Part shown: positions 41,159-49,626 of the stretch, in pieces | Position numbering within the stretch: position 1 is the stretch's first letter | Layout of the letters: each line of letters opens with the position of its first letter | Assembly (NCBI GenBank): GCA_947476745.1 | Contig: CANJRG010000017.1 | Span: 1-64,000 of the forward strand | Direction: 5' to 3' | From: Acidimicrobiia bacterium | Lineage (GTDB): Bacteria; Actinomycetota; Acidimicrobiia; Acidimicrobiales; CAIXPF01 | DNA: 64,000 nt | Translations under genes and position numbers: made by a program | The notes under the pieces: generated by a model | What the model was told of the DNA's origin: nothing | What the model saw: only the letters and a program-made list of their open reading frames with translations | Database searches by the model: none

Positions 41159-41974
41159 ATGCTGCGCCTGCAGATCGACGGTGCCGCGGTGCAGTGCGCC
41201 TGGTACCCGTTCCCGCCGCCCTCCGACGCCGATGGCGACCTGGACCCGGCCACCCACCGGGGGACGCAGCCGGCGACGGCGTCGCTGCTGTTCCTGCACG
41301 AGGGGCTCGGCTCGCTGACCCAGTGGCAGGGCTTCCCCGCCGAGGTGTGCCGGCGCAGCGGGCGCTCGGGGTGGGCCTGGGCACGGGCCGGGCACGGGCG
41401 TTCCCAGCCGCTGCCGAGGCCGCGGGACGACACGTTCCTGCACCGCGAGGCCACCCGGGTGGTGCCCGAGCTGGTCGCCAGGTTGGGCCTCGATCGGCCG
41501 GTGCTGGTGGGCCACAGCGACGGTGCCTCTATCGCCCTGATCGCCGCCGCCTGTGCGCCGGGCGCTTACCGCAGTGTGGTGCTGATGGCACCGCACGTGT
41601 TCCTCGAGCCGTGCACCCGGGAGGGCATCACAGACGTCGGACGTCGCTACAGCGATGGCGAGCTGGGCCGCCGCTTGGCCCGTCACCACGACGACGCCGA
41701 CCGGCTGTTGTGGTCCTGGCACGACGTGTGGCTGTCCGCGGGGTTCGCCGACTGGGACCTCACCGGGCTGCTGGGGGCGATCGAGGTGCCGGTGCTGCTC
41801 ATCCAGGGCCACGAGGACGAGTACGGCACGATGGCTCAGCTCGACGCCATTGCGGCCTCGGTGCGCGGACCGGTCGAGCGCCTCGAGCTCGAGCGGTGTG
41901 GCCATTCACCCCACCTCGAAGCCCGGGAGGCGACGACCTCGGCGATCGTGGCCTTCCTGGAACGGCACGGCTGA
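41159..41974 (+). CDS. Alpha/beta hydrolase
   Basis: A 271-residue alpha/beta hydrolase. [19 protein letters not shown] resembles the oxyanion-hole region; the nucleophile elbow is [13 protein letters not shown] (S in GHSDG), and [11 protein letters not shown] ends with the catalytic His; the acid is in [12 protein letters not shown]. It lacks a signal peptide. It is divergent from the CoA-transferase pair and converges on the cold-shock gene. Substrate unknown; the family includes carboxylesterases, thioesterases and dehalogenases. Confidence 0.9.
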   Translation: MLRLQIDGAAVQCAWYPFPPPSDADGDLDPATHRGTQPATASLLFLHEGLGSLTQWQGFPAEVCRRSGRSGWAWARAGHGRSQPLPRPRDDTFLHREATRVVPELVARLGLDRPVLVGHSDGASIALIAAACAPGAYRSVVLMAPHVFLEPCTREGITDVGRRYSDGELGRRLARHHDDADRLLWSWHDVWLSAGFADWDLTGLLGAIEVPVLLIQGHEDEYGTMAQLDAIAASVRGPVERLELERCGHSPHLEAREATTSAIVAFLERHG

Positions 41975-42001
41975 GTTGCCGCGGTCGCCGGAGCGAGCTG
42001 C

Positions 42002-42039
42002 AAAACGACGGAGGGCGCCGGGGTGACCCGGCGCCCTCC
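42002..42039 (-). terminator. Rho-independent terminator of the cold-shock gene
   Basis: Perfect 13-bp stem GGAGGGCGCCGGG and its complement with a 4-base loop TCAC; on the minus strand it is followed by GTCGTTTTG. It lies 18 bases after the TGA that would end a normal cold-shock gene, and inside the longer frame that results from one extra base in the C-run. Confidence 0.9.
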
Positions 42040-42056
42040 CCGAATGGTTCCGCCGA

Positions 42057-42258
42057 TCAGCGGGGGGGTGACGTTGAGGGCCTCGGGGCCCTTGCGGCCC
42101 GGGCCGATCTCGAACTCGACCTGCTGGCCCTCGGTCAGGGAGCGGTAGCCGCTGCCCGAGATGTTCGAGTAGTGGACGAACACGTCGTCGCCGTCCTCAC
42201 GGGAGATGAAGCCGAAGCCCTTCTCGCTGTTGAAGAACTTCACGGTGCCGAATGCCAT
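42057..42258 (-). CDS. Cold-shock protein (CspA family), apparently frameshifted at its end
   Basis: [18 protein letters not shown] and VFVHYSNIS supply RNP1 (KGFGFI) and RNP2 (VFVHYS) of a cold-shock, single-stranded nucleic acid-binding domain. Starting at 42258, the reading frame goes through GPEALNVTP and then past a run of seven C residues (42062-42068, G on the plus strand) without a stop, giving a 140-residue frame that passes through its own terminator. If the run had six C residues the sequence would read NVTPR and stop at TGA 42057-42059, giving the normal length of about 66 residues. This suggests an indel or sequencing error at the homopolymer. The gene has a roughly 180-base 5' leader, as common in cold-shock genes. 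Confidence 0.85.
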
Positions 42259-42565
42259 CGAATTGCCTTTCCTACAGATGTCGTGCTGGTACTGCTTGGG
42301 CCACCAGATTGCGGTGGCGACTGCCACAACGCGCTGCCCGAGGAGCGGACCTTCACCAGAGTTGACGAAGAGATCTCGGACGCGGCTCCTGGCGGGAGGC
42401 ATCGTCCGCATTGCGTAGGCCAGACATGACGCCTGACGAGCAAATCTAAGTGGCGATCGTGCGGAATCGGTCAACGGTTGTTCGCCCTCCTCGGCGTGGT
42501 GGGGCAGGATGATCGGTGACCGCAGAGAGACCGGCGCCGGCCGGGCCGATCGAGACGAGGTAGCC
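42259..42565. other. Divergent intergenic region with cold-shock leader
   Basis: 307 bases between the cold-shock gene and the enoyl-CoA hydratase gene. A long 5' untranslated leader of the cold-shock gene probably fills the left half. No other gene is seen. The start of the hydratase gene has GAGG about 8 bases upstream. Confidence 0.6.
42444..42474 (-). promoter_or_regulatory. Possible sigma-70-type promoter of the cold-shock gene
   Basis: On the minus strand TTGACC (42474-42469) and TTAGAT (42449-42444) are separated by 19 bases, resembling -35 and -10 boxes. The spacing is longer than ideal, so the call is tentative. Confidence 0.35.
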
Positions 42566-43435
42566 ATGACCGACGCACCGCTGAGCGCCAGAACCTACGA
42601 GCGCATCCGGGTCGACCACCCGGCCGACGGCGTCGCCCGGGTGACGCTGGCCCGGCCCGAGGCGGCCAATGCCCAGGATCGCACCATGCTCTACGAGATC
42701 AACGATGCGCTCGACCGGGCGTCGCGCAACCCCGACGTCAAGGTGATCGTGCTCGCCGCCGACGGCGTGCACTACTCCTCGGGCCACGATCTGCGCGACC
42801 GGGCCAAGCTCAGCGAGTTCGACACCGTCCTGCCCTTCGGCGATTTCGACGCCCCCGGTCAGGAGGGCTATATGTCCCAGGAGCAGGAGATCTACCTGGG
42901 TTTCTGCTGGCGCTGGCGGAACATCCCCAAGCCGACCATCGCCTCGGTCCAGGGCAAGGTCATCGCCGGTGGACTGATGCTGGTGTGGCCTTTCGACATC
43001 GTCATCGCCGCGGAGGACGCCCAGTTCTCCGATCCGGTGGTGGCCTTCGGTGCCAACGGCGTCGAGTACTTCGTGCACCCCTACGAGGTCGGTGCCCGCA
43101 AGGCCAAGCAGATGTTGTTCACCGGGGAGGCGATCTCTGCGGCGGAGGCCCAGCGACTGGGCATGGTCAACGAGGTGGTGGCCCGTGACGATCTCGAGAG
43201 CGCCACGCTGGCCATGGCCACCAAGATCGCCGCCCAGCCGCTAATGGGCCTCAAGCTGGCGAAGCAGTCGGTGAACATGGCCATGGACAACATGGGCGTG
43301 TGGAACACCATCCAGGCTGCGTTCGGCCTGCACCACCTGTCCCACAGCCACAATGCCCAGCGTTTCGGCATGATGGTCGACCCTGAGGGCGCCGACCGGA
43401 TCCGGGACCAGGCCCGCGCCACCAAGCCCAGTTGA
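42566..43435 (+). CDS. Enoyl-CoA hydratase/isomerase family protein
   Basis: A 289-residue crotonase-superfamily enzyme. [22 protein letters not shown] opens the fold; [13 protein letters not shown] and [24 protein letters not shown] provide the two oxyanion-hole segments. A Gly-rich region [18 protein letters not shown] is inserted between core strands. It starts at ATG 42566 after a GACGAGG site. Its C-terminus [17 protein letters not shown] is normal for the family. It stands near acyl-CoA enzymes; specific reaction unknown. Confidence 0.9.
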   Translation: MTDAPLSARTYERIRVDHPADGVARVTLARPEAANAQDRTMLYEINDALDRASRNPDVKVIVLAADGVHYSSGHDLRDRAKLSEFDTVLPFGDFDAPGQEGYMSQEQEIYLGFCWRWRNIPKPTIASVQGKVIAGGLMLVWPFDIVIAAEDAQFSDPVVAFGANGVEYFVHPYEVGARKAKQMLFTGEAISAAEAQRLGMVNEVVARDDLESATLAMATKIAAQPLMGLKLAKQSVNMAMDNMGVWNTIQAAFGLHHLSHSHNAQRFGMMVDPEGADRIRDQARATKPS

Positions 43436-43440
43436 TCGGC

Positions 43441-43478
43441 CGAGACCGCGCAGCCCGGCCGAGACCGCGCAGCCCGGC
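43441..43478. repeat. 19-bp tandem duplication between genes
   Basis: CGAGACCGCGCAGCCCGGC occurs twice in succession just after the enoyl-CoA hydratase stop and before the next gene. The period of 19 does not preserve frame, as expected in noncoding DNA. Confidence 0.92.
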
Positions 43479-43554
43479 CGGCTGCGGTCCGGTTCGGCAG
43501 ATCCGACGCGGGCAGGGCGGCGCGGTGTCGAGCAGGCCGGTACGATCCGCGGCC

Positions 43555-44346
43555 ATGGCAGCAGCGCACCTCGACGTCGACGGCGCCCGGCTCCGGTACG
43601 TGTGTACCGGGTCGGGCGGCCGGTCCCTGGCCTTCGCCCACGGCTGGTGCTCGTGCCTCGAGCACTGGGACGCGCAGTCCGTCCATTTCGAGCGGGCGCA
43701 ACGGGTGCTGCGCTGGGACCGGCGGGGCATGGGCGGCTCGCCGGCCGCGCCGGCGGGCACCGCAGCGCGCCACGCCGCGGATCTTGCGGCCCTGCTCGAC
43801 GCCTGCGGTATGGGGCGGACCGTGGTGGTCGGCCACGCCGGGGGCGGACCGACCGCGCTGGCCTTCGCCGCGGATCACGCCGATCGGACCGATGCGCTGA
43901 TCATGGTCGACACCACCGTCAACCAGCCCGCCGACCCCCGGTCGCAGCGCTTCACCGACGGGGTCGCGGCCACCGTCGCCCGGCTCGAGGGCCCCGACGC
44001 GATGGCCTACTTCGGGCAGCTGTACGCCACGTACTTCGGCCCGCGTGCCGACCCGGCGGTGGTGTCCGCCGCCGTTGCCGGGGCGCAGGCCACCGCACCG
44101 GACGTGATCGTCTCGGAGTTGCTGCAGATGCGACAGGACACCGCGGCCGTGGCAGCCCGGGTGAGCTGTCCGGTGCTGTGGGTCTCGGCGATCCCGGCGG
44201 ACACCAAGATGGTGCGGGCGGCGTTCCCGTCGGCACCGCTGATGATCGGCCACGTGGTCGGCTCGGGCCATTTCGTGCAGGTCGAGGTGCCCGAACAGCT
44301 CAACGCCATGATCGACACCTTCCTCGACACCCTGCCGGATCGCTGA
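43555..44346 (+). CDS. Alpha/beta hydrolase
   Basis: A 263-residue alpha/beta hydrolase starting MAAAHLDVDGARLRYVCTG. AFAHGWCSCLEHWDAQ is the oxyanion-hole segment; the nucleophile position of the elbow is VVVGHAGGGPTAL, which has Ala where Ser, Cys or Asp is expected (GHAGG). VVGSGHFVQVEVPEQL supplies the His. The lost nucleophile would make it a non-hydrolytic member, or catalysis uses another residue; the elbow reading should be checked. It lies downstream of the enoyl-CoA hydratase, 119 bases away. Confidence 0.86.
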   Translation: MAAAHLDVDGARLRYVCTGSGGRSLAFAHGWCSCLEHWDAQSVHFERAQRVLRWDRRGMGGSPAAPAGTAARHAADLAALLDACGMGRTVVVGHAGGGPTALAFAADHADRTDALIMVDTTVNQPADPRSQRFTDGVAATVARLEGPDAMAYFGQLYATYFGPRADPAVVSAAVAGAQATAPDVIVSELLQMRQDTAAVAARVSCPVLWVSAIPADTKMVRAAFPSAPLMIGHVVGSGHFVQVEVPEQLNAMIDTFLDTLPDR

Positions 44347-44377
44347 GCCCACCGGGGCCCGGCATCCCGCAGGGCGT

Positions 44378-45712
44378 TCACGCCGGGGGGACGTCGGCGA
44401 CGGTGCCTGCGGCCCGCAGCGTGGCGATGGCCGCGTCGTCGTAGCCGAGCCAGCGCAGGATCTCCTCGTTGTGCTCACCGAGGGCCGGTGCCGCCCGTAC
44501 CGTGGGCTGCCACCCGGCGGCGTGCACCGGGAAGCCGGGGAAGGTCAGTGGGCGGGCGTCGGTCTGCTCGACGGTGACCAGGAACCCCCGTTCGGTCAGA
44601 TGGGGATCGCCGACGAGGTCCTCGTTGGACATCGCCACGCCGGCTGGGATCGCGGCGTCCTGCAGTCGGGCCATCAGCTCGTGGGCGTCCTGTCCCGAGG
44701 TCCACGCCGCCAGTATCGAGTCGAGGTGGTCGTGCGCGGCGCGGCGGCCGTCGACGCTGCGATAGTCGGCATCGGAGAGGGCGGGGTCGCCGACCAGCTC
44801 GACCAACGTGGCCCAGGCGGCGTCGTCGGGGACCGACAACGCCAGCCAGCGATCGTCGCCGCGGCAGGGGTAGACGCCCTGCGGTGCCAGGTCCTCGGCG
44901 CGGTTGCCCTTGCGGGCCGGCGACGCACCGGTGAGGGAGGTGGTGAGGCACAGGTCGCCGGCGAACTGCAGGTAGGTCTCGAGCTGCGACGCGTCGACGT
45001 GGACGGCCTCGCCGGTGACGTCGCGTTCCCACAACGCCGCCAGCAGCGCCACCGTGCCGTGCAGGCCGCCGACGGCGTCGGGGAAGGCCAGGCCCTGCTT
45101 GAACGGGCCGGAACCGGCATACCCGGTGGCATGGGCAAGGCCCGAGGCGCCCTCGAGGATGGGCCCCCACGAGACCTGGTCGTACTCGGGGCCCGTGGCG
45201 CCGAACCCGGACAGGTCGACCGTGACGATCCGCGGGTTGATGGTCCGTAGCGTCTCGTGGTCGATGCCCAGGCTCAGCACGCCACGCGGGCTGTAGTTGT
45301 TCAGCACCACGTCGCTGCGGCGGACCAGTTCCTCGAAGATCTCCCGTCCTCCCGGTGCCTTGAGATCGAGGCACAGGCTGCGCTTGGTCCGGTTCATCTT
45401 GTTGAAGTGGCCGAGGCGGTTCCACCAGTGCTCGCCGGGGTCGTTGTCGGGGAAGATCCCGTTGCGCAGGGTAGGACCGGGGAGCTGGCCCCGCTGCCAG
45501 CTCGGGTCGGCGGCCATACCGCTGCCCATGGCGAGGCCGCGTGAGGTCGGGTGTTCGATCTTGATGACGTCGGCGCCGAACTCGCCGAGCCAGCGGCCGG
45601 CCATGGGTCCGGCCCAGGCCACGGTCAACTCGAGGACGCGCACGCCGTCGAGGTCGAAGGCCGCACGCCAGTCGCTGCCGACGGTGGATCCGCTGTCGTC
45701 GGGCCGGCTCAT
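44378..45712 (-). CDS. CaiB/BaiF CoA-transferase, Asp-bearing partner (type B)
   Basis: A 444-residue family III CoA-transferase. VRVLELTVAWAGPMAGRWLGEFGADVIKIEHPTSRG is the N-terminal domain signature, and the catalytic Asp is D212 (AFPDAVGGLHGT). It follows, with an ATGA overlap at 45709-45712, the Asp-lacking gene on the same strand. Gene order is reversed relative to the 39724/38561 pair. It converges on the hydrolase gene at 43555. Confidence 0.92.
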   Translation of the reverse strand: MSRPDDSGSTVGSDWRAAFDLDGVRVLELTVAWAGPMAGRWLGEFGADVIKIEHPTSRGLAMGSGMAADPSWQRGQLPGPTLRNGIFPDNDPGEHWWNRLGHFNKMNRTKRSLCLDLKAPGGREIFEELVRRSDVVLNNYSPRGVLSLGIDHETLRTINPRIVTVDLSGFGATGPEYDQVSWGPILEGASGLAHATGYAGSGPFKQGLAFPDAVGGLHGTVALLAALWERDVTGEAVHVDASQLETYLQFAGDLCLTTSLTGASPARKGNRAEDLAPQGVYPCRGDDRWLALSVPDDAAWATLVELVGDPALSDADYRSVDGRRAAHDHLDSILAAWTSGQDAHELMARLQDAAIPAGVAMSNEDLVGDPHLTERGFLVTVEQTDARPLTFPGFPVHAAGWQPTVRAAPALGEHNEEILRWLGYDDAAIATLRAAGTVADVPPA

Positions 45713-46818
45713 GCGAAGACCTCGTTCTGGTGCTGCCCCAGGGTGGGTGCGGGTCGGGTCGGGACGGTCCGTTCGCCGATACGGAACGGTGGCCCCGGTA
45801 TGCGGGCATCTGGTCCCATACCCTCCGGTACGGCCCAGTAGGCCCGGGCCTCGAGCTGGGGGCTGCGCAGTGCCTCGTCGAGGGCCAGCACTTGTCCGGC
45901 CGGGCAACGCTGCTCCTGCAGCAGCTGCACCGCCTCGGCCCGGCTGTGGGCGGCGAACCACGGGTTGAGCAGGGTGTCGATCTCGTCCATGCGGTCGAAG
46001 CGTTCGGCCGGTGTGTACAGCGCCTCGTCGATCAGAAGCTCGACGTTGTCGGTGGCGATGCACAGGCCTTCCCACTGGTGGCGGCTGACCGCTCCGATCA
46101 CCACCCAGCCGTCGGTGCAGCGGTACAGCGCAAGGGGGTGATGCGCCTCGCCGTGGCGGTTGCCCCAGCGGGTCTTACGGATGCCCTGATGGGTGTACAG
46201 GGTGATCGACCACTGGTGGCTCGCCGCCGCGGCCTCCATGTTCGACACGTCGAGCAGATCGCCCGAGCCGCGGTGGCGCGCCCGGAACAGGGCGGCCTGG
46301 GACGCAAGGGTGGCGGTGGCCCCGCCGACGTAGGACGACCACGGCCCGGCCCCTGCCAGCGGTTCGCGTTGCCGCTCGCCGGTCAGCAGTAGGTACCCGC
46401 CCACGGCCCAGTCGACCAGGGGGGTGCTCCGGTAGGCCCGGTACGGACCGGTCAGGCCGAACCCCGAGCAGATCGTCACCACCGCCGCCGGATTGGCCCG
46501 GCGGATGCGTTCGGCCCGGGCGAGCGCCAGGTCCGGGTCGCCGTCGGTGGACAGCACGACAAGGTTGGCTCGGGCCTCGAGAGGCGCCAGGGTGGCGTCG
46601 TCGGCGGCCACGACGCTGCGCTTGTTGGCGGCGAGGTAGGCCCAGGCGGCCGACACCGGGCCGTCCTCGGTGATCGTCACCCACGGCGGCGCCCCTCGCA
46701 GCGGGTGGCCCCCCGGCGGTTCGGCGATGATCACCTCGGCGCCGAGGGTCGCGAACAGGCGCGTGCAGTACGCCCCGGCCAGCGACGTCGAGCAGTCGAG
46801 CACGGTGAGGTTGCGCAT
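45709..46818 (-). CDS. CaiB/BaiF CoA-transferase, Asp-lacking partner (type A)
   Basis: A 369-residue family III CoA-transferase homologue starting MRNLTVLDCSTSLAG (46818); the ATG at 46854 adds 12 residues and is possible. GAEVIIAEPPGGHPLRG is the PPGGH signature shared with the 38561 gene and the first half of the fused protein. The catalytic Asp position holds Ser (S161-S162 in GPWSSYVGGATA), so it may need its coupled partner at 44378, whose start overlaps its stop (ATGA). Confidence 0.88.
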   Translation of the reverse strand: MRNLTVLDCSTSLAGAYCTRLFATLGAEVIIAEPPGGHPLRGAPPWVTITEDGPVSAAWAYLAANKRSVVAADDATLAPLEARANLVVLSTDGDPDLALARAERIRRANPAAVVTICSGFGLTGPYRAYRSTPLVDWAVGGYLLLTGERQREPLAGAGPWSSYVGGATATLASQAALFRARHRGSGDLLDVSNMEAAAASHQWSITLYTHQGIRKTRWGNRHGEAHHPLALYRCTDGWVVIGAVSRHQWEGLCIATDNVELLIDEALYTPAERFDRMDEIDTLLNPWFAAHSRAEAVQLLQEQRCPAGQVLALDEALRSPQLEARAYWAVPEGMGPDARIPGPPFRIGERTVPTRPAPTLGQHQNEVFA

Positions 46819-46998
46819 GATCGGTGGTGGCCCCCTGTCTGGTGGGGCGATCATACGGATCGGCGCGCCGACCGGGCCGCGTCGCCTCGCTGTCGCCGGG
46901 CTCCGGGGCGCCCGCCGAAGGCGCTACCGTGACCGCAACGAGGCCAGGACCGTGCTGACGCGTCGGCGCCGGCGCAGTGTGCAACGCAGGGAGTGGAC

Positions 46999-47574
46999 AT
47001 GAGCGAGACCATGGCCGACACGGCGGCCGCGACCCGGCCCGGACGGTCCTCGGGGGTCAACCACCTGGTGCTCAACGTGCGTGACATCGAGGCCTCGCAC
47101 CGCTTCTACACCGAGGTTCTGGGCTGGGAGCATCACGGCACCCTCGATCCGAAGCGGCGGATCATGCGCTTCTACCGGGCCACCCCGGACAGCCATCACG
47201 ACCTGGCGCTGGTCCAGGTCGACGATCCAGCGCAGGAGCCGCCGGTCGCCCGCTGGTCGATGGCGGGCTCGCGGGCGGGCATCAACCACATCGCCATCAC
47301 CTTCCCCACCCGCGACGAGTTCCTCGCGCAGCTGGAGCACCTGCGGGCCAACGGTGTGGAGTTCCTGGTGCGCGGCGACCACGGGATGACCCACAGCGTG
47401 TACATCGCCGATCCCGACGGCAACGGCATCGAGGTTCTCTACGAGGTGCCATCCGAGGTGTGGGAGGACGACGTGAACGGCGCCCTCAACTACTTCGCGC
47501 CGTTACCGCTCGATGGGCCGGAGTCGTTGCAGGACAGCACCGAGTACAAAGTCTTCGAGCCCCCGGTCGGCTGA
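46999..47574 (+). CDS. VOC-superfamily protein (glyoxalase/extradiol dioxygenase-like)
   Basis: A 191-residue vicinal-oxygen-chelate fold protein. GVNHLVLNVRDIEASHRFYTEVLGW begins the first beta-alpha-beta module; the second has INHIAITFPTRDEFLAQLEHL and YIADPDGNGIEVLYE. Putative metal ligands are H (NHLVL), H (NHIAI) and E (IEVLYE), so an Fe(II) or Mn(II) site for dioxygenase chemistry is plausible. The final 25 residues (VWEDDVNGALNYFAPLPLDG) suggest an extradiol dioxygenase-like C-terminus. Start ATG 46999 has GCAGGGAG 7 bases upstream. The copper-chaperone gene starts 5 bases after its stop. Confidence 0.88.
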   Translation: MSETMADTAAATRPGRSSGVNHLVLNVRDIEASHRFYTEVLGWEHHGTLDPKRRIMRFYRATPDSHHDLALVQVDDPAQEPPVARWSMAGSRAGINHIAITFPTRDEFLAQLEHLRANGVEFLVRGDHGMTHSVYIADPDGNGIEVLYEVPSEVWEDDVNGALNYFAPLPLDGPESLQDSTEYKVFEPPVG

Positions 47575-47578
47575 GGGG

Positions 47579-48130
47579 ATGGTGGGCCCGTCACGTCGCA
47601 GTCACCGCCCGGGAGCGGCCGTGGCTGCGGGCGTGCTGGCGTTATTCGGCGTCGTGCTCGCCGCCTGCGGCAGCGGCAGCGGTTCCCGGGATGATGACGG
47701 CGGGTCCGCGTCGGTCGTCGTCTCTGCCCCCTGGGCCCGTACCAGCCCGGCGGGGGCCACCTCCGGCGCGGCCTACCTGACCCTCAGCGCCGCACAGGGC
47801 GACGCGTTGACCGGGGCGAGCGTCGACCCGTCGGTGGCGGCAGCGGTGCAGATCCACGTCACCACGATGGCCGGCCATGACGGCACCGGCCATGGGACTT
47901 CGTCGGGTTCGGCGAGTGCCACCACCACCGGAGCGATGACCATGAAGCCGGTCGACCGCATCGAGCTGCCCAAGGGCAAGCCGGTGACCCTGGCGCCCGG
48001 CGGCTACCACCTGATGGTGGATGAGCTGGCCCGGCCGCTGCAGCGCGGCACCTCCATCACGCTCACCTTGCACCTCGCCGTCGCCGGCGATCTGTCCGTC
48101 GAGGTCCCGGTGCGTGACAACGCCCCGTGA
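47579..48130 (+). CDS. PCu(A)C-type periplasmic copper chaperone, lipoprotein
   Basis: A 183-residue lipoprotein with a signal peptide ending LFGVVLAAC; C30 would be lipidated. The PCu(A)C domain starts VVVSAPWARTSPAGATSGAAY and contains the Cu(I) ligands H93 (IHVTTM), M120/M122 (GAMTMKP) and H144-x-M146 (GGYHLMV). Members deliver copper to cytochrome oxidase and other copper enzymes. A Ser/Thr/Gly stretch between ligands is longer than usual. Start ATG 47579 with GAGGGG directly upstream. It follows the VOC gene by 5 bases, likely one operon. Confidence 0.92.
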   Translation: MVGPSRRSHRPGAAVAAGVLALFGVVLAACGSGSGSRDDDGGSASVVVSAPWARTSPAGATSGAAYLTLSAAQGDALTGASVDPSVAAAVQIHVTTMAGHDGTGHGTSSGSASATTTGAMTMKPVDRIELPKGKPVTLAPGGYHLMVDELARPLQRGTSITLTLHLAVAGDLSVEVPVRDNAP

Positions 48131-48161
48131 GCGGGGTGCTGACGGAGCCGGCGTCGCCGGG

Positions 48162-48680
48162 TCAGGCCCGGGTCGGCCGCGCCCCGCCACGGGGCCCGGT
48201 GCCGTCACCGGGGCGACGATCGCCGCCGTGGTCGCGCTGGCCACGTCCCGGCCCGCCGACCCGGTCGAGCCGCTCGGTGACCTTCGCCTCGATGGCGACT
48301 TTGCGGGCATCCGCCTCGGCCCGGGTCAGGCGGCCGGCGCCGACCGCAGCGTCGAGCCGAGCTTCGAGGCCGGCCACGATGGCGTCGGCGAGGTCGCTGC
48401 GGCTCACCCCGGCCTCATCGGCGATCTGGCCGGCGGTGCGGCCGGCGAGCAGCTCGCCGCGCAGGGCATCGGTGCTCATGCCGAGAGTCGCGGCGGCGGC
48501 CTCGAGGCCGGCTTTGAACGCCTGACGTGCACGGTTGCGAACGTGGGCGCCGCCGTCCGTGGCGGCGGTCTCCTCGGCGGTGGCCGCTCCGGCGAGCAAC
48601 GGGCCGGCCACGGTGACCACGCTGGTGGTGGCGATCAGGAGGCAGGAGCTGAGGGTGATGAGGGCGACGGTACGGCGCAT
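48162..48680 (-). CDS. Secreted helical protein of unknown function
   Basis: A 172-residue exported protein. A signal peptide (about residues 1-35, hydrophobic LITLSSCLLIATTSVVTVAGPLL) precedes helical repeats such as RARQAFKAGLEAAAATLGM, ELLAGRTAGQIADEAGVSRSDLADAIVAGLEA and RLTRAEADARKVAIEAKVTERLD. The helix pattern resembles repeated helical modules in other secreted actinobacterial proteins (of DUF type). The C-terminal tail is Gly/Asp/Arg rich. It converges on the copper-chaperone gene. Function unknown. Confidence 0.75.
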   Translation of the reverse strand: MRRTVALITLSSCLLIATTSVVTVAGPLLAGAATAEETAATDGGAHVRNRARQAFKAGLEAAAATLGMSTDALRGELLAGRTAGQIADEAGVSRSDLADAIVAGLEARLDAAVGAGRLTRAEADARKVAIEAKVTERLDRVGGPGRGQRDHGGDRRPGDGTGPRGGARPTRA

Positions 48681-49017
48681 GGGATCCTCTCGGGGTGGAC
48701 CGGGCAGATTGCGGTCAGCGACCAGCGTAGAGGACCGAGGCGACGGTCACCCGGCCCTGCGCCGAGCTCCGCGCGGCCTGCTCCGGTCGGCCCGGCGTAT
48801 CGGTAAGTAGACGAGACGTCATCGGAAGCGCGCAGAATCGTCATCATCGGTAGGAAACATCGCCACGAGAAGCAGGGCGGGAAGAACCGCCCCGGGCCGC
48901 AGCAACTGCGATGTGCGTCGGTGGATCAGCCAGCCAGGAAGCTCGGATCGATCGCTCGCCGCCCGGGGATGACGTGTTCCCGCCCTGGTTCGCGCCCGGG
49001 ACGCAACCTGGCGGGCC
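48681..49017. other. 337-bp intergenic region with no gene seen
   Basis: Lies between the secreted-protein gene and the GerMN lipoprotein gene, both on the minus strand; it must hold the promoter of the secreted-protein gene and the end of the sensor-kinase operon. Short open frames are found but have no recognisable homologue. No clear terminator hairpin or repeat was seen. Confidence 0.55.
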
Positions 49018-49626
49018 TCAGGGGGCGAGCAACTTGATGAAGTCGTCGCGGGACACCGTGCCCTTGGCCAGGGTGCCGTCGGCCCGGGGTACCTGCACCG
49101 CCGACCCGGCGATCTCGAAGCTGATCTGGCCGATGCCCGGCCGACTGGTCAGCGACAGCACCAGCTGCGCCACGGCCATCCGCTGCTCGCTGTTGGGCAG
49201 GTCGAGGAACCGGCGGTCGAGCTCGACGGCGGCCACGCCGCCCTGGACCCGGACCCCCACCACGTCGTCGCTGCCGACCGCGGACCGGTACGGGTTCGCG
49301 CCCGACAGGGGCTCCTCGGCCAGGGCGTTCACCACGTCGAGGGGCAGCACCGGCACCCCGAGATGCCGGGGGACGGCCACGAACCCGCTGCCGGAAGGGA
49401 AGTAGAGGTTGATGATCTCGGTGTCGCTGATGTAATCCACCGGCGCCGCTTGGGACGGCACCGACCGGTCTGCATCGGCCGCCAGCCCGAAGGGCAGTTC
49501 CTCCGCGGCGATGACGGCGGCATCGCCCTCGATGGGCACCCCGCAGGCGCCGAGCGTGGCGGCGATCGCCAGCACCGCGGCCACGGCCACCAGGACCCGC
49601 CCCGCCGGCGGTCGGGCCGCGGTCAC
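49018..49626 (-). CDS. GerMN-domain lipoprotein
   Basis: A 202-residue lipoprotein with signal sequence ending LGACG (C28 lipidated). The GerMN domain runs from INLYFPSGSGFVAVPRHLG to VRVQGGVAAVELDRRFLDL and VLSLTSRPGIGQISFEIAGS. The overlap with the sensor-kinase stop (4 bases at 49623) shows one operon. In mycobacteria the GerMN-containing LpqB follows MtrAB; this is a shorter analogue and may tune the kinase from the outer face of the membrane, but that is inference. Confidence 0.9.
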   Translation of the reverse strand: MTAARPPAGRVLVAVAAVLAIAATLGACGVPIEGDAAVIAAEELPFGLAADADRSVPSQAAPVDYISDTEIINLYFPSGSGFVAVPRHLGVPVLPLDVVNALAEEPLSGANPYRSAVGSDDVVGVRVQGGVAAVELDRRFLDLPNSEQRMAVAQLVLSLTSRPGIGQISFEIAGSAVQVPRADGTLAKGTVSRDDFIKLLAP

